Assembly: GCF_030867095.1 (NCBI RefSeq)
Contig: NC_081831.1
Location: 39,803,319-39,867,318 of the forward strand
DNA from: Alligator mississippiensis
Taxonomy: Eukaryota; Chordata; Crocodylia; Alligatoridae
Length of the DNA stretch: 64,000 nucleotides
Direction of reading: 5' to 3'
The notes under the pieces are model-generated. The model did no database searches and was not told the origin of the DNA. It saw only the letters and a program-made list of their open reading frames with translations. Below are positions 46,801-55,201 of the stretch, one piece after another. The position numbers and the translations under genes were made by a program. Positions within the stretch are counted from its first letter, which is position 1, and each line of letters starts with the position of its first letter.

Positions 46801-49800
46801 GCAGGACAGAGGAAGCACTTCCCAGGCAGGAAGATGCCTGAAAGTCCTGCCCCTGGCCTGGGCTAGGGACTTCTCAGTTCCTGTCCCTGCTTTGCTTGCC
46901 CCAGTATCCTCTGTAGGGGCTCAGTGCCATGGGAGGGGGAAGGGGAGGGGGAGGGGGGGATGCAGCCAGCCTCCCTTCTCCCAGGGGGCACTCCCAGTCA
47001 GACCTGCTCTGTCCCAGCAGTCCGTTTTCAGGAGAGGCACAGGAAGAGGGGAAAGCTGGGTCCCCTTAGCTCAAATGTCACCATGCTCAGCCAGTCACTG
47101 TCCAGATCAGCAAAAATGTGTGACTGTCAATTCAAGGCTATAATCGAGGGAGTATCCTGAGTTGGATGAGTCTCTGCACCTCGTATGTGATTCCTGCCTC
47201 TGGCCAGAGGTGAGAGCATCCTCAGTCAGCTCATACCCAGCCCAGATCCAGCAACTTAGCTGCCATCTTAGTGTTTCAAAGCATTTACAAAGACAGGTGC
47301 CCTTATCACAAGTTGCAGAGGGGTGCACTGAGGTACACAGAAGGCCAATGCATTGGCCAGGGGCATGCAGACATAACCAGAGCCAGGAATAGAACCCAGG
47401 GGTCCTGGCAGCTGTGACTGCTCCAGCCCAGCCATCAGCCTGCCCCTCCTTTCACTCCTGAGGCCAGCACTCAGTGTGTGAGCCCATGGAAGGAACGGAG
47501 GTAGATGAAGCTCCCACAGACCAGGCCCAGGTAGGGAACACATTAATTCCTCTGCTTTTCTTTATAGCTCTTGGCATTGTGTTGCAGGGCGAATGATTGA
47601 GGCCTTTGCTCGCCAAACATTATGGAAGGTTGGGCTCAACTATGGCCACGGGACTGGCCACGGCATCGGCAATTTCCTGTCTGTTCATGAGTGTGAGTGC
47701 TCTCCCATTAGCTTGGTCCTAGGAGAAGTCCCACAGGACTCTGTTTTACTCTTGGTTCTTTCCTTCCTGCCCACCTACCTGGTATTCAGACTAGGCTGGC
47801 TCAGGGGTGCTAAACCATGTGCTCCATGCCCCCATCTCTACCCCACTCCCTTGCTGTGCCACCACCTATAACTTACAGCAACATCACTTATCCAGCAAAA
47901 ATTCTTGCTCCCCATTAGCATATAGACCCCCTTTCCCCACATCGACCCTCATCACACCCCCAACACTAATTCATCAGGTCCCCAGGGACCCTGGTAACCT
48001 TTCCTCATGTGTCTGGTCACCAACAGGGCCCAGCAAGGTGTGAGCTGCTGCTGCCAGGGGGCACTGCTAAGGGAATTGTTAGGGGCTCCATAGGGCAAAG
48101 GCCTGCAGGGCCCCTCTGAGATTTGTACACAAGCAGTAACAGTGCAGGCTAAGTGCAGGGGCCCTGGTGCAAGGCACCTAGAAGGTGCAACCCCTTGTGT
48201 CCAAGGTCCCACCTGCAGGGATTTTCCTGATCTAAACTCATGAAAAACTGAATTTGGCATCTCCCTCCTACAGGGCCAGTGGGATTTCAGTCCAACAACG
48301 TGCCCTTGACCACAGGGATGTTCACTTCCATAGGTACGTGTGCCCCCCCACAACTTCATCCCATGCTCTGGTGGAGCAGGATTCTAGGCTTTCAAAAAAC
48401 ATCACTCTTCAGGGACTCCCCTGGCCCAGGGCCAAGAGCATGGGGCTGTGGTACCATCACAAGTCCTGCCAGGCTGGGTTGGAACATACTGTAGGACACT
48501 GACCTGGAGTACAGAGCTCGGTCTAGAAGAGTGTTTGTGGGGCAGAGGGGCTCATAGGAAATAACTGCTCTGGGACTGGGGCTGTAGAAGTCTCCTTGAG
48601 GGAGACCACAGCTACAGTGACAGGGCTGTTCTGGTTCTGGATTCACTGCCCACTTTTCTGCTTCATAGAACCTGGGTATTACCAAGACGGCGAGTTTGGG
48701 ATCCGCATTGAAGATGTGGCGCTGGTGGTGGAAACCCAGACTGAGGTAGCTTTTCTCCTTCTCTGAGTAGTCAGGCTGCCAGAGCAGGTGACTTTCAGCC
48801 AGGAAAGGCACTTTAGGCCCAGCCTGGTTCATGCTTCTCCCCCAGCTGGCAGGGTGCATGAGAAGTGCTCAGCTGGCAGGAAGCATAAGGTACTTAGCAG
48901 GCTGAGTAGGTATTGGGCATTTGGCTCCAGAAAACTCTGTTCCAGATTTGTGTTTAAGTGGCACAGGTTCAATCCTTTGATCTTTGCTGGCTCTGTCCAT
49001 CCCAGGAGCTTGAAGCACATACAATCAAGCAGTGAGCAGACATGGTCATCAAAGCTTGTGTACAGGAATGTGGTCTGCCTCTTGGTGCCTTTAGGTGCTG
49101 CCCTACCCTGCTGCGCACTGATAGGCATAAGCTCTTTGCACAGGGGAGCAAATCATTATCTTGCTAAACCTTGAAGCGGGGAATGGGGGTTGTATCATTC
49201 CAGTGACCCCTCCTCTGAGCTAGCTCTGTAGTTCCCCTGCTCTCGGAGGTTGGGCCTACTGGTAATGTATAGGTGGAGAGGGAATTTTGAAGCAGTTTAA
49301 CCTGCCATTGCTCTTCAGTAACTGTTCTAAGGAGCACACACTGTGAGATGCCAACTCCAGACTCTGTAGGACCACCTCTACCCCCAGAGCACTGAAAATG
49401 GAAATGCCAAGGATTTATATCAATTTAGGGATTGTCCTCATAGCCCCTTGAATGAGGTTAACTCCAGAGATTGTGTTAGTCCGTGCCTTGAATGTCCCTA
49501 CCCCTTACATAGGGAGTTCATCTGCCATCTCCTCCTTTCCCTACACACCCCACATAGATGAGCAGAACTCTGGGGTGTGCATGGGACTTTGGTGCTGGCC
49601 CCATCAAAGCCCCTTGTGAGTTGGGTGGGGACAACTTGCCCAATCCAGCTGCAGGGAGTTGGGAACAACCCAGAGTAGAGTGGTGCAGGCAGACAACAAG
49701 GACTGGAAAGGGTGTCGCCAGTGGCCAGTGCAAATGTGTATGGGAGATGCCATGGATGGGATGTGAATGGGAATGAGCCGTGGAACCCTAGGTGCCTCCA

Positions 49801-51526
49801 GAAGGGAGGCAAAACCAGAGGTGCTGAGGGAAGGGAAAGGATCCTGCACTACTGGGGTGCAACCCCACAGGAGAGGCTCACTGGGGACAGCAATGCTGGG
49901 GCCAAATTGGATGAGAGGCCAGAAGGAGCCAGAGCTCTGAAAGAAGGCAGCCAGGGAAGATGATAGTTCCTAGGCCATACTCCAAGCAAAACCCAGACTA
50001 GAGCTACCAAAGGAGCCTTGGACAGCTCTTTTGCCAGCATGTGCTGAGGGGAGGATGGTGACATGCCTGAGGGCTAAGGGCAAATCTTCCAGGGCTTGTC
50101 TACAGCCCAGCAGAGGTGCATCCTGGCCCAGGCTTCCACCTGTCTTCATCCTCATGCATGCTCCACATCCCAAAGTCTGCCTATGAAGGCACTCACAAGT
50201 GTTCTTCTGTGGCCACAGTTGAGCCCTCAGTGTCCAGCATGCTTGAGCATGGCTACTGGAGACAATCCTGGAACAGCCTCACCACCACAGTTCCTGGTTT
50301 GGGGCATGCCTCATGTGGGTGTAGCATGTTTGGTCTGTCCAAGTTGGGACATGCCTGGACACCAAAATAGTCCCTTCTCTAGCACAATCATTCCCTACTA
50401 CCCATGCCCCCTGGGAAGCAAGGCAGGGCAAGCACCCGCAGTGCATCCACAGGACGAAGGCACAGGGAGGCTAGAGGATGTGCTTAAGGCCATGCAGGGA
50501 GTCTGTGGCAGAGCAGGGACCTGAATGTGTCCCCTGGGCCCTGCTTGCTGGGGCCTCCTTCCTTTGGAGGGGTCCAAGACAGGACATCCAAGTGTGGCTG
50601 CCCTTTTAGAGTGATCTGCAAGGATGGAGTCTCTAAGTCTGAGCCTGTGTCACCAATGCAGAATGGCAGGACACAGAAACATGGAGGCTGCCATAGCCTG
50701 GTGACCCTCTCTTTATGCTCTGGCCCTGTGGGCACAGTGCCACACTGCCCCAGATGGGGTCACCCCAGGAGAGCAGCCTGAGCACTGAGGGGCAGAGCAC
50801 CAAGAGCTGGGTCTGTTGTGCTAGAGCACTGGCCTCTGCCACTGCTGTGTCCTGCAGTGAAGGGATGGGGGGTGATTCTCCTAAGACTGTGTGAAGTGAT
50901 GGGGGTTGCTGGTGATTCTCCTAAGACTATGTAAAGGAAGAGGCTATATAATGCACTAACCAGTTAAGAACATGTAGAACCCCTAGGCTGCCTGTTCATG
51001 TCAGGTGATATCCTTTCTGGCAGCTTGTGGGGGAAGCGGGGCAGGGATGTGATGGGGCCTTCCCAGCTCAGGAGGGCCCTTGAGTTCAGATAAACAGGTG
51101 GGTGGGTGTGTGAGGCTGCCCATCACTGCCACTCCCTCTCTACAGCACAAGGTGGGGGACAAACCCTTTCTGACCTTCGAGGTGGTGTCACTGGTGCCGT
51201 ATGACCGGAACCTCATTGACGTCAGGCTCCTGTCTGCGGAGCAGGTGTGTGGGGCTCTGGGTGGGCGGGAGCTGAGATCTGCCCATTGCACTGGACACTC
51301 ATGGCTTCACCCTGCCTGGTTCCAGATCCAATACCTCAACTCGTACTATGAGACCATCCGTCACCGTGTAGGGCCGGAGTTGCAGAGACGCCAGCTGCAG
51401 GAGGAGTATGAGTGGATGAGAAGTAACACTGAGCCCTTCTCCCAGGGTGTCCTGGTGGCTGCTTCCCTGGGCCTCCTGGCTGTCACCACCCTGATGTCTG
51501 AATTCCTGTCTAACTTGCAGGCCTGA
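31836..51526 (+). CDS. XPNPEP2: X-prolyl aminopeptidase 2, membrane-bound (21 coding exons)
   Basis: Aminopeptidase P2, an ectoenzyme that removes the N-terminal residue from peptides with Pro in position 2, such as bradykinin; the mammalian protein is GPI-anchored on kidney and lung membranes. The 21 exons all have GT-AG introns and join in phase to 679 residues, against about 674 in human. Layout: signal peptide 1-21, two creatinase-like N-terminal domains about 42-365, M24B pita-bread catalytic domain about 370-640. Metal ligands D450, D461, H524, E555 and E569 are present, as are catalytic-site H430 and H533. N-glycosylation sequons: N35, N49, N65, N278, N435. Position 456, Trp in human (QYWDGTTD), is Leu. 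The C-terminus has a hydrophobic stretch 655-670 followed by nine more residues. No broken exon, so the gene looks functional. It precedes SASH3 as in mammals. Confidence 0.97.
34445..34515. repeat. CA-rich simple repeat
   Basis: Alternating CACACC, CACATGCACACACA and TGTGTGAGTGTG blocks; imperfect dinucleotide repeat inside XPNPEP2 intron 1. Confidence 0.6.
34790..35345 (-). mobile_element. Penelope-like retroelement 3' remnant (GIY-YIG end)
   Basis: On the minus strand a frame ending near 35024 reads [20 protein letters not shown], then a basic/aliphatic stretch and [12 protein letters not shown]. This is the pattern (HF..PGHS..D.R..VL ... GLN.) at the C-terminus of the GIY-YIG endonuclease of vertebrate Penelope-like elements. 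Downstream on that strand is a GCATCTGATGAAGTG box followed by AAAGCTTGTGC, a tail phrase common in sauropsid genomes. A 5'-truncated, inactive copy. Assignment rests on remembered motifs. Confidence 0.55.
35495..35697 (+). repeat. Minisatellite with exact 70-bp higher-order unit
   Basis: Units start with TGTCAGG or close variants. Unit lengths run 27, 27, 16, 27, 27, 16, 27, 28 (starts 35495, 35522, 35549, 35565, 35592, 35619, 35635, 35662), then TGTCATAG. The 27+27+16 triplet recurs with a period of exactly 70 bp. Lies in XPNPEP2 intron 1. Confidence 0.9.
36103..36176 (+). CDS. XPNPEP2: XPNPEP2 coding exon 2
   Basis: Residues 17-41, the mature N-terminus. Includes DVRNCTT as in human DVRNCST; sequon at N35. 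Acceptor CTTCCAG, donor GTGAGA, ends in phase 0. Confidence 0.93.
36760..36870 (+). CDS. XPNPEP2: XPNPEP2 coding exon 3
   Basis: Residues 42-78: [17 protein letters not shown], then [15 protein letters not shown]. Start of N-terminal domain 1; sequons at N49 and N65. Donor GTAAGG. Confidence 0.97.
37265..37328 (+). CDS. XPNPEP2: XPNPEP2 coding exon 4
   Basis: Residues 79-99 plus one base: [20 protein letters not shown]. Conserved FTGSAG turn at the junction with exon 5. Donor GTGAGA. Confidence 0.97.
37586..38606. mobile_element. Non-autonomous hAT-type element, ~1.0 kb
   Basis: Termini CAGGGGTGGGCAA and TTGCCCACCTCTG are inverted repeats. Flanks CAGTATAG (37578-37585) and CTGTACAG (38607-38614) match at 6 of 8 bases, consistent with an old 8-bp hAT duplication. 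The interior is GC-rich with internal repetition (GGACC and CCATGGGGAC blocks) and no recognisable transposase; the 306-codon minus-strand frame inside it has no known domain. Confidence 0.7.
39181..40115 (-). repeat. ~1 kb GC-rich repeat, copy B (inverted to copy A)
   Basis: Reads on the minus strand from GGATCCTCATCAGCAGGGAA near 40080 through AGCAGTTTTAAACT, CACCAATGGGGCTGAGG, GTGTAACAGGGTGCAAGC and a TG-rich tract to CACCTTAATCTGCCTT at 39181. It is uninterrupted, and so gives the full order of the family that copy A (22985-25445) has lost to an insertion. Confidence 0.75.
39388..39535. repeat. AC-rich simple repeat within repeat copy B
   Basis: ACACACACACAGACG and related CACACACAGACC runs; the matching TG-rich tract is present in copy A, so it is part of the family rather than a random microsatellite. 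Confidence 0.8.
40429..40533 (+). CDS. XPNPEP2: XPNPEP2 coding exon 5
   Basis: Residues 100-134 plus one base: [19 protein letters not shown], then [14 protein letters not shown]. Matches human AVVTMKKAAVWTDSRYW. Acceptor TGTCTGAG, donor GTCAGT. Confidence 0.97.
40948..41034 (+). CDS. XPNPEP2: XPNPEP2 coding exon 6
   Basis: Residues 135-163 plus one base: [20 protein letters not shown], the conserved GxDPFLxS turn between strands of domain 1. Acceptor CTTACAG, donor GTATTT. Confidence 0.95.
41325..41471 (+). CDS. XPNPEP2: XPNPEP2 coding exon 7
   Basis: Residues 164-212 plus one base: [20 protein letters not shown], then IYALSDEFT. The TNLVDLVW block joins N-terminal domains 1 and 2. Donor GTAAGC. 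Confidence 0.97.
41955..42056 (+). CDS. XPNPEP2: XPNPEP2 coding exon 8
   Basis: Residues 213-246 plus one base: [17 protein letters not shown], then [12 protein letters not shown]. Start of N-terminal domain 2. Donor GTGAGT. Confidence 0.97.
42454..42535 (+). CDS. XPNPEP2: XPNPEP2 coding exon 9
   Basis: Residues 247-273 plus two bases: [20 protein letters not shown], the WLFNLRxxDIPYNP signature of aminopeptidase P. Donor GTAAGA. Confidence 0.97.
42832..43027 (+). CDS. XPNPEP2: XPNPEP2 coding exon 10
   Basis: Residues 274-339. Sequon at N278; [13 protein letters not shown] and [16 protein letters not shown] match the family. Ends in phase 0. Longest internal exon; donor GTAAGA. Confidence 0.97.
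43766..43855 (+). CDS. XPNPEP2: XPNPEP2 coding exon 11
   Basis: Residues 340-369: [19 protein letters not shown], the conserved linker leading to the catalytic domain. Acceptor CTCACAG, donor GTGAGT. Confidence 0.97.
44312..44421 (+). CDS. XPNPEP2: XPNPEP2 coding exon 12
   Basis: Residues 370-405 plus two bases: [19 protein letters not shown]. First helix of the pita-bread fold. Of two nearby donors, GTCAGT at 44422 is chosen because it keeps phase with exon 13. Confidence 0.95.
44885..44962 (+). CDS. XPNPEP2: XPNPEP2 coding exon 13
   Basis: Residues 406-431 plus two bases: [20 protein letters not shown]430 is the proposed proton-shuttle His (HYSP). Donor GTATTC. Confidence 0.97.
45457..45528 (+). 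CDS. XPNPEP2: XPNPEP2 coding exon 14
   Basis: Residues 432-455 plus two bases: [17 protein letters not shown] across the junction. D450 is the first metal ligand; sequon at N435. Donor GTAAGT. Confidence 0.97.
46022..46082 (+). CDS. XPNPEP2: XPNPEP2 coding exon 15
   Basis: Residues 456-476: [20 protein letters not shown]461 is the second metal ligand. Residue 456 is Leu where human has Trp. Donor GTACGG. Confidence 0.97.
46648..46717 (+). CDS. XPNPEP2: XPNPEP2 coding exon 16
   Basis: Residues 477-499 plus one base: [19 protein letters not shown]. Helix after the first metal-binding loop. Donor GTAGGT. Confidence 0.97.
46925..46960. repeat. G-rich tract in XPNPEP2 intron 16
   Basis: Six G runs of three or more in about 35 bp (GGGAGGGGGAAGGGG and onward), enough for a G-quadruplex on the transcribed RNA. 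Function unknown. Confidence 0.7.
47265..47410 (-). repeat. MIR-like SINE remnant in intron 16
   Basis: CACTGAGGTACACAG, then GGCCAGGGGCATGCAGACAT, then GAATAGAACCCAGG follows the reverse complement of a MIR/CORE SINE (CTGAGGCACAGAG / CAAGGTCACACAG / ATTCGAACCCAGG). Lies 180 bp before exon 17. Confidence 0.65.
47588..47692 (+). CDS. XPNPEP2: XPNPEP2 coding exon 17
   Basis: Residues 500-534 plus one base: [21 protein letters not shown]524 is the metal-ligand His and H533 the second active-site His. An upstream TTTATAG at 47561 is a second possible acceptor but would break the frame; the TTGCAG at 47582-47587 is used. Confidence 0.96.
48274..48333 (+). CDS. XPNPEP2: XPNPEP2 coding exon 18
   Basis: Residues 535-554 plus one base: [20 protein letters not shown]. 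Loop carrying the P-V-G-F motif next to the active site. Donor GTACGT. Confidence 0.97.
48669..48745 (+). CDS. XPNPEP2: XPNPEP2 coding exon 19
   Basis: Residues 555-580: [21 protein letters not shown]555 and E569 are the last two metal ligands. Donor GTAGCT. Confidence 0.97.
50455..50530 (-). repeat. MIR-like SINE fragment
   Basis: GGCACAGGGAGGCTAGAGGA, then AAGGCCATGCAGGGAGTCTG, then GGCAGAGCAGGGACCTGAAT parallels the reverse complement of the MIR core. Short and diverged. Confidence 0.5.
50874..50935. repeat. Short tandem duplication (~41 bp period)
   Basis: GGTGATTCTCCTAAGACT occurs twice about 41 bp apart, each followed by (G/A)TGT. Confidence 0.75.
51146..51244 (+). CDS. XPNPEP2: XPNPEP2 coding exon 20
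   Basis: Residues 581-613: [20 protein letters not shown]. Near-identical to human [18 protein letters not shown]. Donor GTGTGT. Confidence 0.97.
51326..51526 (+). CDS. XPNPEP2: XPNPEP2 coding exon 21 (C-terminus)
   Basis: Residues 614-679 and [20 protein letters not shown] matches human. The tail is TEPFSQG, hydrophobic 655-670 ([16 protein letters not shown]), then SEFLSNLQA. Mammalian proteins end in a hydrophobic GPI signal; here nine mostly polar residues follow it. Confidence 0.95.
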   Translation: MQYLNSYYETIRHRVGPELQRRQLQEEYEWMRSNTEPFSQGVLVAASLGLLAVTTLMSEFLSNLQA

Positions 51527-51710
51527 GGGGTGCTGTGCCTGATCCACTCAGCTCTTCTACTGCCCCATACTCAGAGGTCCAAACTCATTGAGTGCCCCCA
51601 GCCATGTTTCCCTGCTCCCAGCAGCCTGAGGTTCATGTATTTCCTCACACTCACCCTTGTTACCTCACTTCCTTTTTTTGTTTGTAATTAAAAATAAGTA
51701 ACATCCAGGA
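51527..51710 (+). terminator. XPNPEP2: XPNPEP2 3' UTR and polyadenylation signal
   Basis: ATTAAA at 51687-51692 is the first plausible polyadenylation signal after the stop, preceded by a T-rich stretch. A cleavage site around 51705-51715 and a 3' UTR of about 180 bases would follow. Confidence 0.65.
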
Positions 51711-51714
51711 AAGA

Positions 51715-52595
51715 TGATGTGATATTCTCATGCTGTGGCTGAGGTGGCCTTGGCATCTGGCTTCGTGAACATGCAGAACTAGCATGTGTGTGTGCAGGAA
51801 TGAGGAGTGTGAATATGTGAGGCTAGCATGTAAGTGCAGGGCTGAGGGCTGTGGGGTTGCAAGGTATGAGTTCATGAGGCTGGTGTGTTTGCAGCTTGTG
51901 TGCACTATGTTCAAATCGGGGGCTTAATGTCCTGAAAAAAGGCACAGATCACTGAAGTACTTAGTTCTTCTTTGGGGGCATATGCCTGCCAGCCAGTAGA
52001 TGCTTTGGCCCCAGGATGCTTCCTGGTTGTTAGTTTGGGGTTCTCTAATGTCCCTCTGCCAGACTGATGGCATTGCCCTTAAGCCCAGCCTTTCCTGGTT
52101 CTGCCTACCCTTTCCCACCTCCCTGCTGGGTCCCTAGATGATACCCCCTTCTCCCAGCCTACTTCCATGCTCTTCTAATCCCACTGGTTCTGGATGGCCC
52201 AGTTGGCAGGAAAGGCCCCATATCTGACCCCCCCTGGGAGATGCAAGCCCAGGATCTTTGCAAAGTCCTGGATCCCCAATTTCTAATGCCGTGTGTGTCA
52301 CATACACTAGTGCCAGGTGGGTATGTACATGCCCATCCCAATGAGGAGGCTTTATACCAATTTGCACTGGTGCAACGGAGGACACATTGGGAGAGCACCG
52401 ATCCCACTGTGGACACACTTTGTACAGGCAGTGTCCTAGAGGGCTGTTTCACTCCACAGTTAGGCTCCTTTATGCTTCCAGAGCCCCATCATGCACCTGA
52501 GCTTCCATCATGGACTCAGATTTCAGCGCTGAGCCAGGCTGGGCAGGCTGAGGGTGTTGTTTCTTCAGGGAGAGATAGCTGGGTTTTTTTGCAAA
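51715..52595. other. Intergenic, nothing recognised
   Basis: Imperfect CATGTGTGTG and CATGAGGCT repetition near 51770-51900; otherwise no feature seen. Confidence 0.4.
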
Positions 52596-52650
52596 AATAT
52601 TTATTTCTATATATATATAGATATATATTTATATATAACTATACCTCTAA
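52596..52650. repeat. (TA)n-rich simple repeat
   Basis: TATATATATAGATATATAT and flanking TTTATATATAACTATA. Confidence 0.85.
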
Positions 52651-54375
52651 CAACCTGCCTTGTGACCACTATGGTTCACTTGATGGTCCAAAACACAATT
52701 TTACAGTTACACTTAGTCCTGTTACAAAGACCACACTAAGCACCCACAAGCCCATACACTCACCCACCCACCCATCACTGTCACCTTTAAAACATTGCAA
52801 TTATGCAAAGAACTACCTCGGCCCCCTCCCCTCTCCCTTCCTCCACTTCCCAACTCCCCTTCCTGTTTTTCCAGTCCTTTCATTTGTCATTATATTCATC
52901 CTCTTCTCTGTTGTCTTCATTATCCTCATCATCATCCTTGTCATCCTCAGTGTAGTTGTATGCACAGGCACCCAAGGGAAGGCAATAAATGCTGTCAGTG
53001 ATGAGAAAGCTCCAGCTGATCCCAGACAGGCTAGCTATCCTTGGACAGCCAGTATGAGCACAGGGACCTTGTATTTTCATGGGCATTGGGGAGAATTCCT
53101 AGCTTCTTAGGAACAGTCTTGGCCCTAGCAAAGAGATGGGGACAATTGCATTTAGCATGGTCCTTGTACCCCTGGAGCTGGTGCAACTGCAGCACATCTG
53201 ACCACAAGCAGTACAACTACCTGCCTGTGAGGTGTGGCCCTGATGACATGGGAGCTGTTGGCTCTGGCTCAGTAGACCAGTGTACTATTTTGGGTTCAGC
53301 CACAGAGGTGAGGCTGTTGGATGAAAAGTGTGACCTCAGCATAACATGGCCTGGGTTCCATGATGGAGGGGTTGGGCAAGGCCAACTTCATGAGAAACCT
53401 TCTTTTGGGAAAGGGGGTGTTTGGAGCCTAACTCCTGCTCCTCCTACACTGCATGGTCCAGTCCAAGGGGCTCCTGGTCTCTGTGAGTAGGGAAGGGCAG
53501 CTTTGAACTGGAAGACAGACCTGCCATGTCTCCTCCATGGCACCTTCCTCACTCTCTGAGGTTCCCTGTGATGTGGCCCTGGTGTGGAAGCCCAAAGATC
53601 TTGGTGAGGAGCAGCCATCTTAGGCCCTGGATGCTGCACCTGGGAGGTCTGAGAAGCAGAGCAATGTGCAGCCCTGAGAAGAGGACATCATCACGCCTGG
53701 GCTGCCTGCCCTGGGGTCCAGCCTTCCACTCTGGCTTGCACTAAATAAGACAGGCCTGAAGAAAACCTGCCCTGTTTTCTGCTGGACCCTTGGGCAGCCT
53801 GCAGTTAGGCTGTCCTGGAGCTCTGCTTCCTGCCTTTTCCACCATGGGAATTTATGATGCTCTCAGCAGCCCATCTGAGGATGCTCCTGGGTCTCTATTA
53901 CAGGCCTAATCTCAGAACCAACAAATAATAGGATGTGAAAAACTGGCAGGCCCAGACCTCGGGCAGTCCTTTCTACTGAACTTGAGGGGATATTAGACAC
54001 TGGAGTCCTCAGTTAAAGACCCTGAGGACAGTAATGCCCAGTGCAAGAAGCCTGACTTTTCTTGTCACTTTGTAAAGGGAAGACAGAGAGAGGGAGAAGG
54101 TACAGAATTCCCTGGATGAGTACAGCTGGGCCCTTGTGAACTAGCCCTGGTGGGTCAAGAATCAACAAGTAGGGCTTCCATCAGGACATCTGACAAGTGT
54201 GGCTGGCCCAGTGGTTGGGGCCCAAGCCCAGAGCTCAGAAGATCCTGGCTTTTTCCCTGCTCTAGCACAGATTTCCCATACAGCTGTGGGCAGGCTCAAT
54301 GGGTATCAGCACCTGGCAGCACAGTTGAGGTAACAGCATGGGCCATGGGAGACCGGTAGTTGGACGTTTGGTAAG
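52651..54375. other. Intergenic; possible transposon pieces, not resolved
   Basis: An ATCCTCATCATCATCC-type pyrimidine-rich run at 52900-52950 makes an acidic Asp/Glu-rich frame on the minus strand. That composition alone is not evidence of a gene. No exon chain seen. Confidence 0.35.
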
Positions 54376-54379
54376 GGGG

Positions 54380-54494
54380 CTGAGCATGACATTTAAGGCC
54401 ATTTTGCTCGGCACACCACGGCCAGCCATGGAGCCCAGGCTGCTCACACCAGGCAGCTGGGAGGCTCTCTGCCAAAAAACATTGCCTACCCCTG
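54380..54494. mobile_element. hAT-type MITE, copy 3, left end missing
   Basis: Shares AGGGCATTTTGCTC-like, GGAGCCCAGGCTGCTC and the right end AACATTGCCTACCCCTG with the copy at 25851. The left terminus is missing. Confidence 0.65.
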
Positions 54495-54897
54495 GCCTAG
54501 GCATTAAAACACCCTGGCAGCCTTGCTTTGCTGAATGGCTTGCCCCCCTGGGGAATAGCCACAGCACAGCTCAGGGCATCCAGAACATTTCTAGATTCCA
54601 GTGAGAGACTGAGAGGAGTTGGTTCCTATTTTCAGTCATTGCCTTCACAGAAGGAGTCTGTGGAGAGAGCCAAACTCCACTGAACCTGTCAGAGGTGAAA
54701 CAGGCAGGTGATTAGTGTGGTCCTGTATCCTGGCTGGTCCAGTCTAGCAATGGGGTGAATTAAAGAGCCCACAGAGGAGCAGAGCAACCCAAGGTACAGG
54801 TCACTGTCATGAACCACCTCCAACAGCAGAACTGATTTGGAGGTTTAGAGGGTCTCCCACAGAGATACCTGCCCCAGGGTTGATTTGAGTAACCTCA
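54495..54897. other. Intergenic, nothing recognised
   Basis: No feature seen. Confidence 0.4.
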
Positions 54898-55201
54898 GGT
54901 GCCTATACACGTACATTGAAGCTGCTCTGACATGCTGTAATTACAGTGCATTGGAGCAGACTCAGTTAATTGAGCCTGCCAGAGCATGGTAATTACCGTG
55001 CTTCAGCAGCCTCCAGTATAATGTGTACCGGTGTCCCTGCTCTGACAAAATGTCAGCAGGGGCACTTTAACTAAAGCTTGTTCAACGAGCACAGGGAGGT
55101 TGATACACATGATGTTCTGGGCTCCTTAATTAGAGCATTTCTCAGAGCCACTCTAATTAAAGCGTCTCCCACCCTGCCTCCTGAAATGCATGTATAAACG
55201 G
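54898..55201. mobile_element. Palindrome-ended MITE (CACGT/TCTACA family)
   Basis: Ends GTGCCTATACACGTACATT and, reverse-complemented, CCGTTTATACATGCATTTC are imperfect inverted repeats. The interior is rich in TTAATT/AATTAA and GCTCTGA/TCAGAGC pairs, giving it many short palindromes. Related at the termini to 3105-3195 and 62377-63085. Non-coding. Confidence 0.6.

Larger units (their letters stand above)
48746..51145 (+). other. XPNPEP2: XPNPEP2 intron 19
   Basis: A 2.4-kb intron with a MIR-like fragment (50455-50530) and a short direct duplication at 50875-50935. The remainder is unassigned. Confidence 0.85.

Noticed and set aside
47561-47570. Alternative acceptor for XPNPEP2 exon 17
   Set aside because: TTTATAG is acceptor-like, but using it adds about 17 bases and breaks the frame leading to the conserved RMIEAFAR block.
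52880-53086. Acidic Asp/Glu-rich minus-strand frame
   Set aside because: Product of a simple ATCCTC/ATCATC run; no domain or exon structure.
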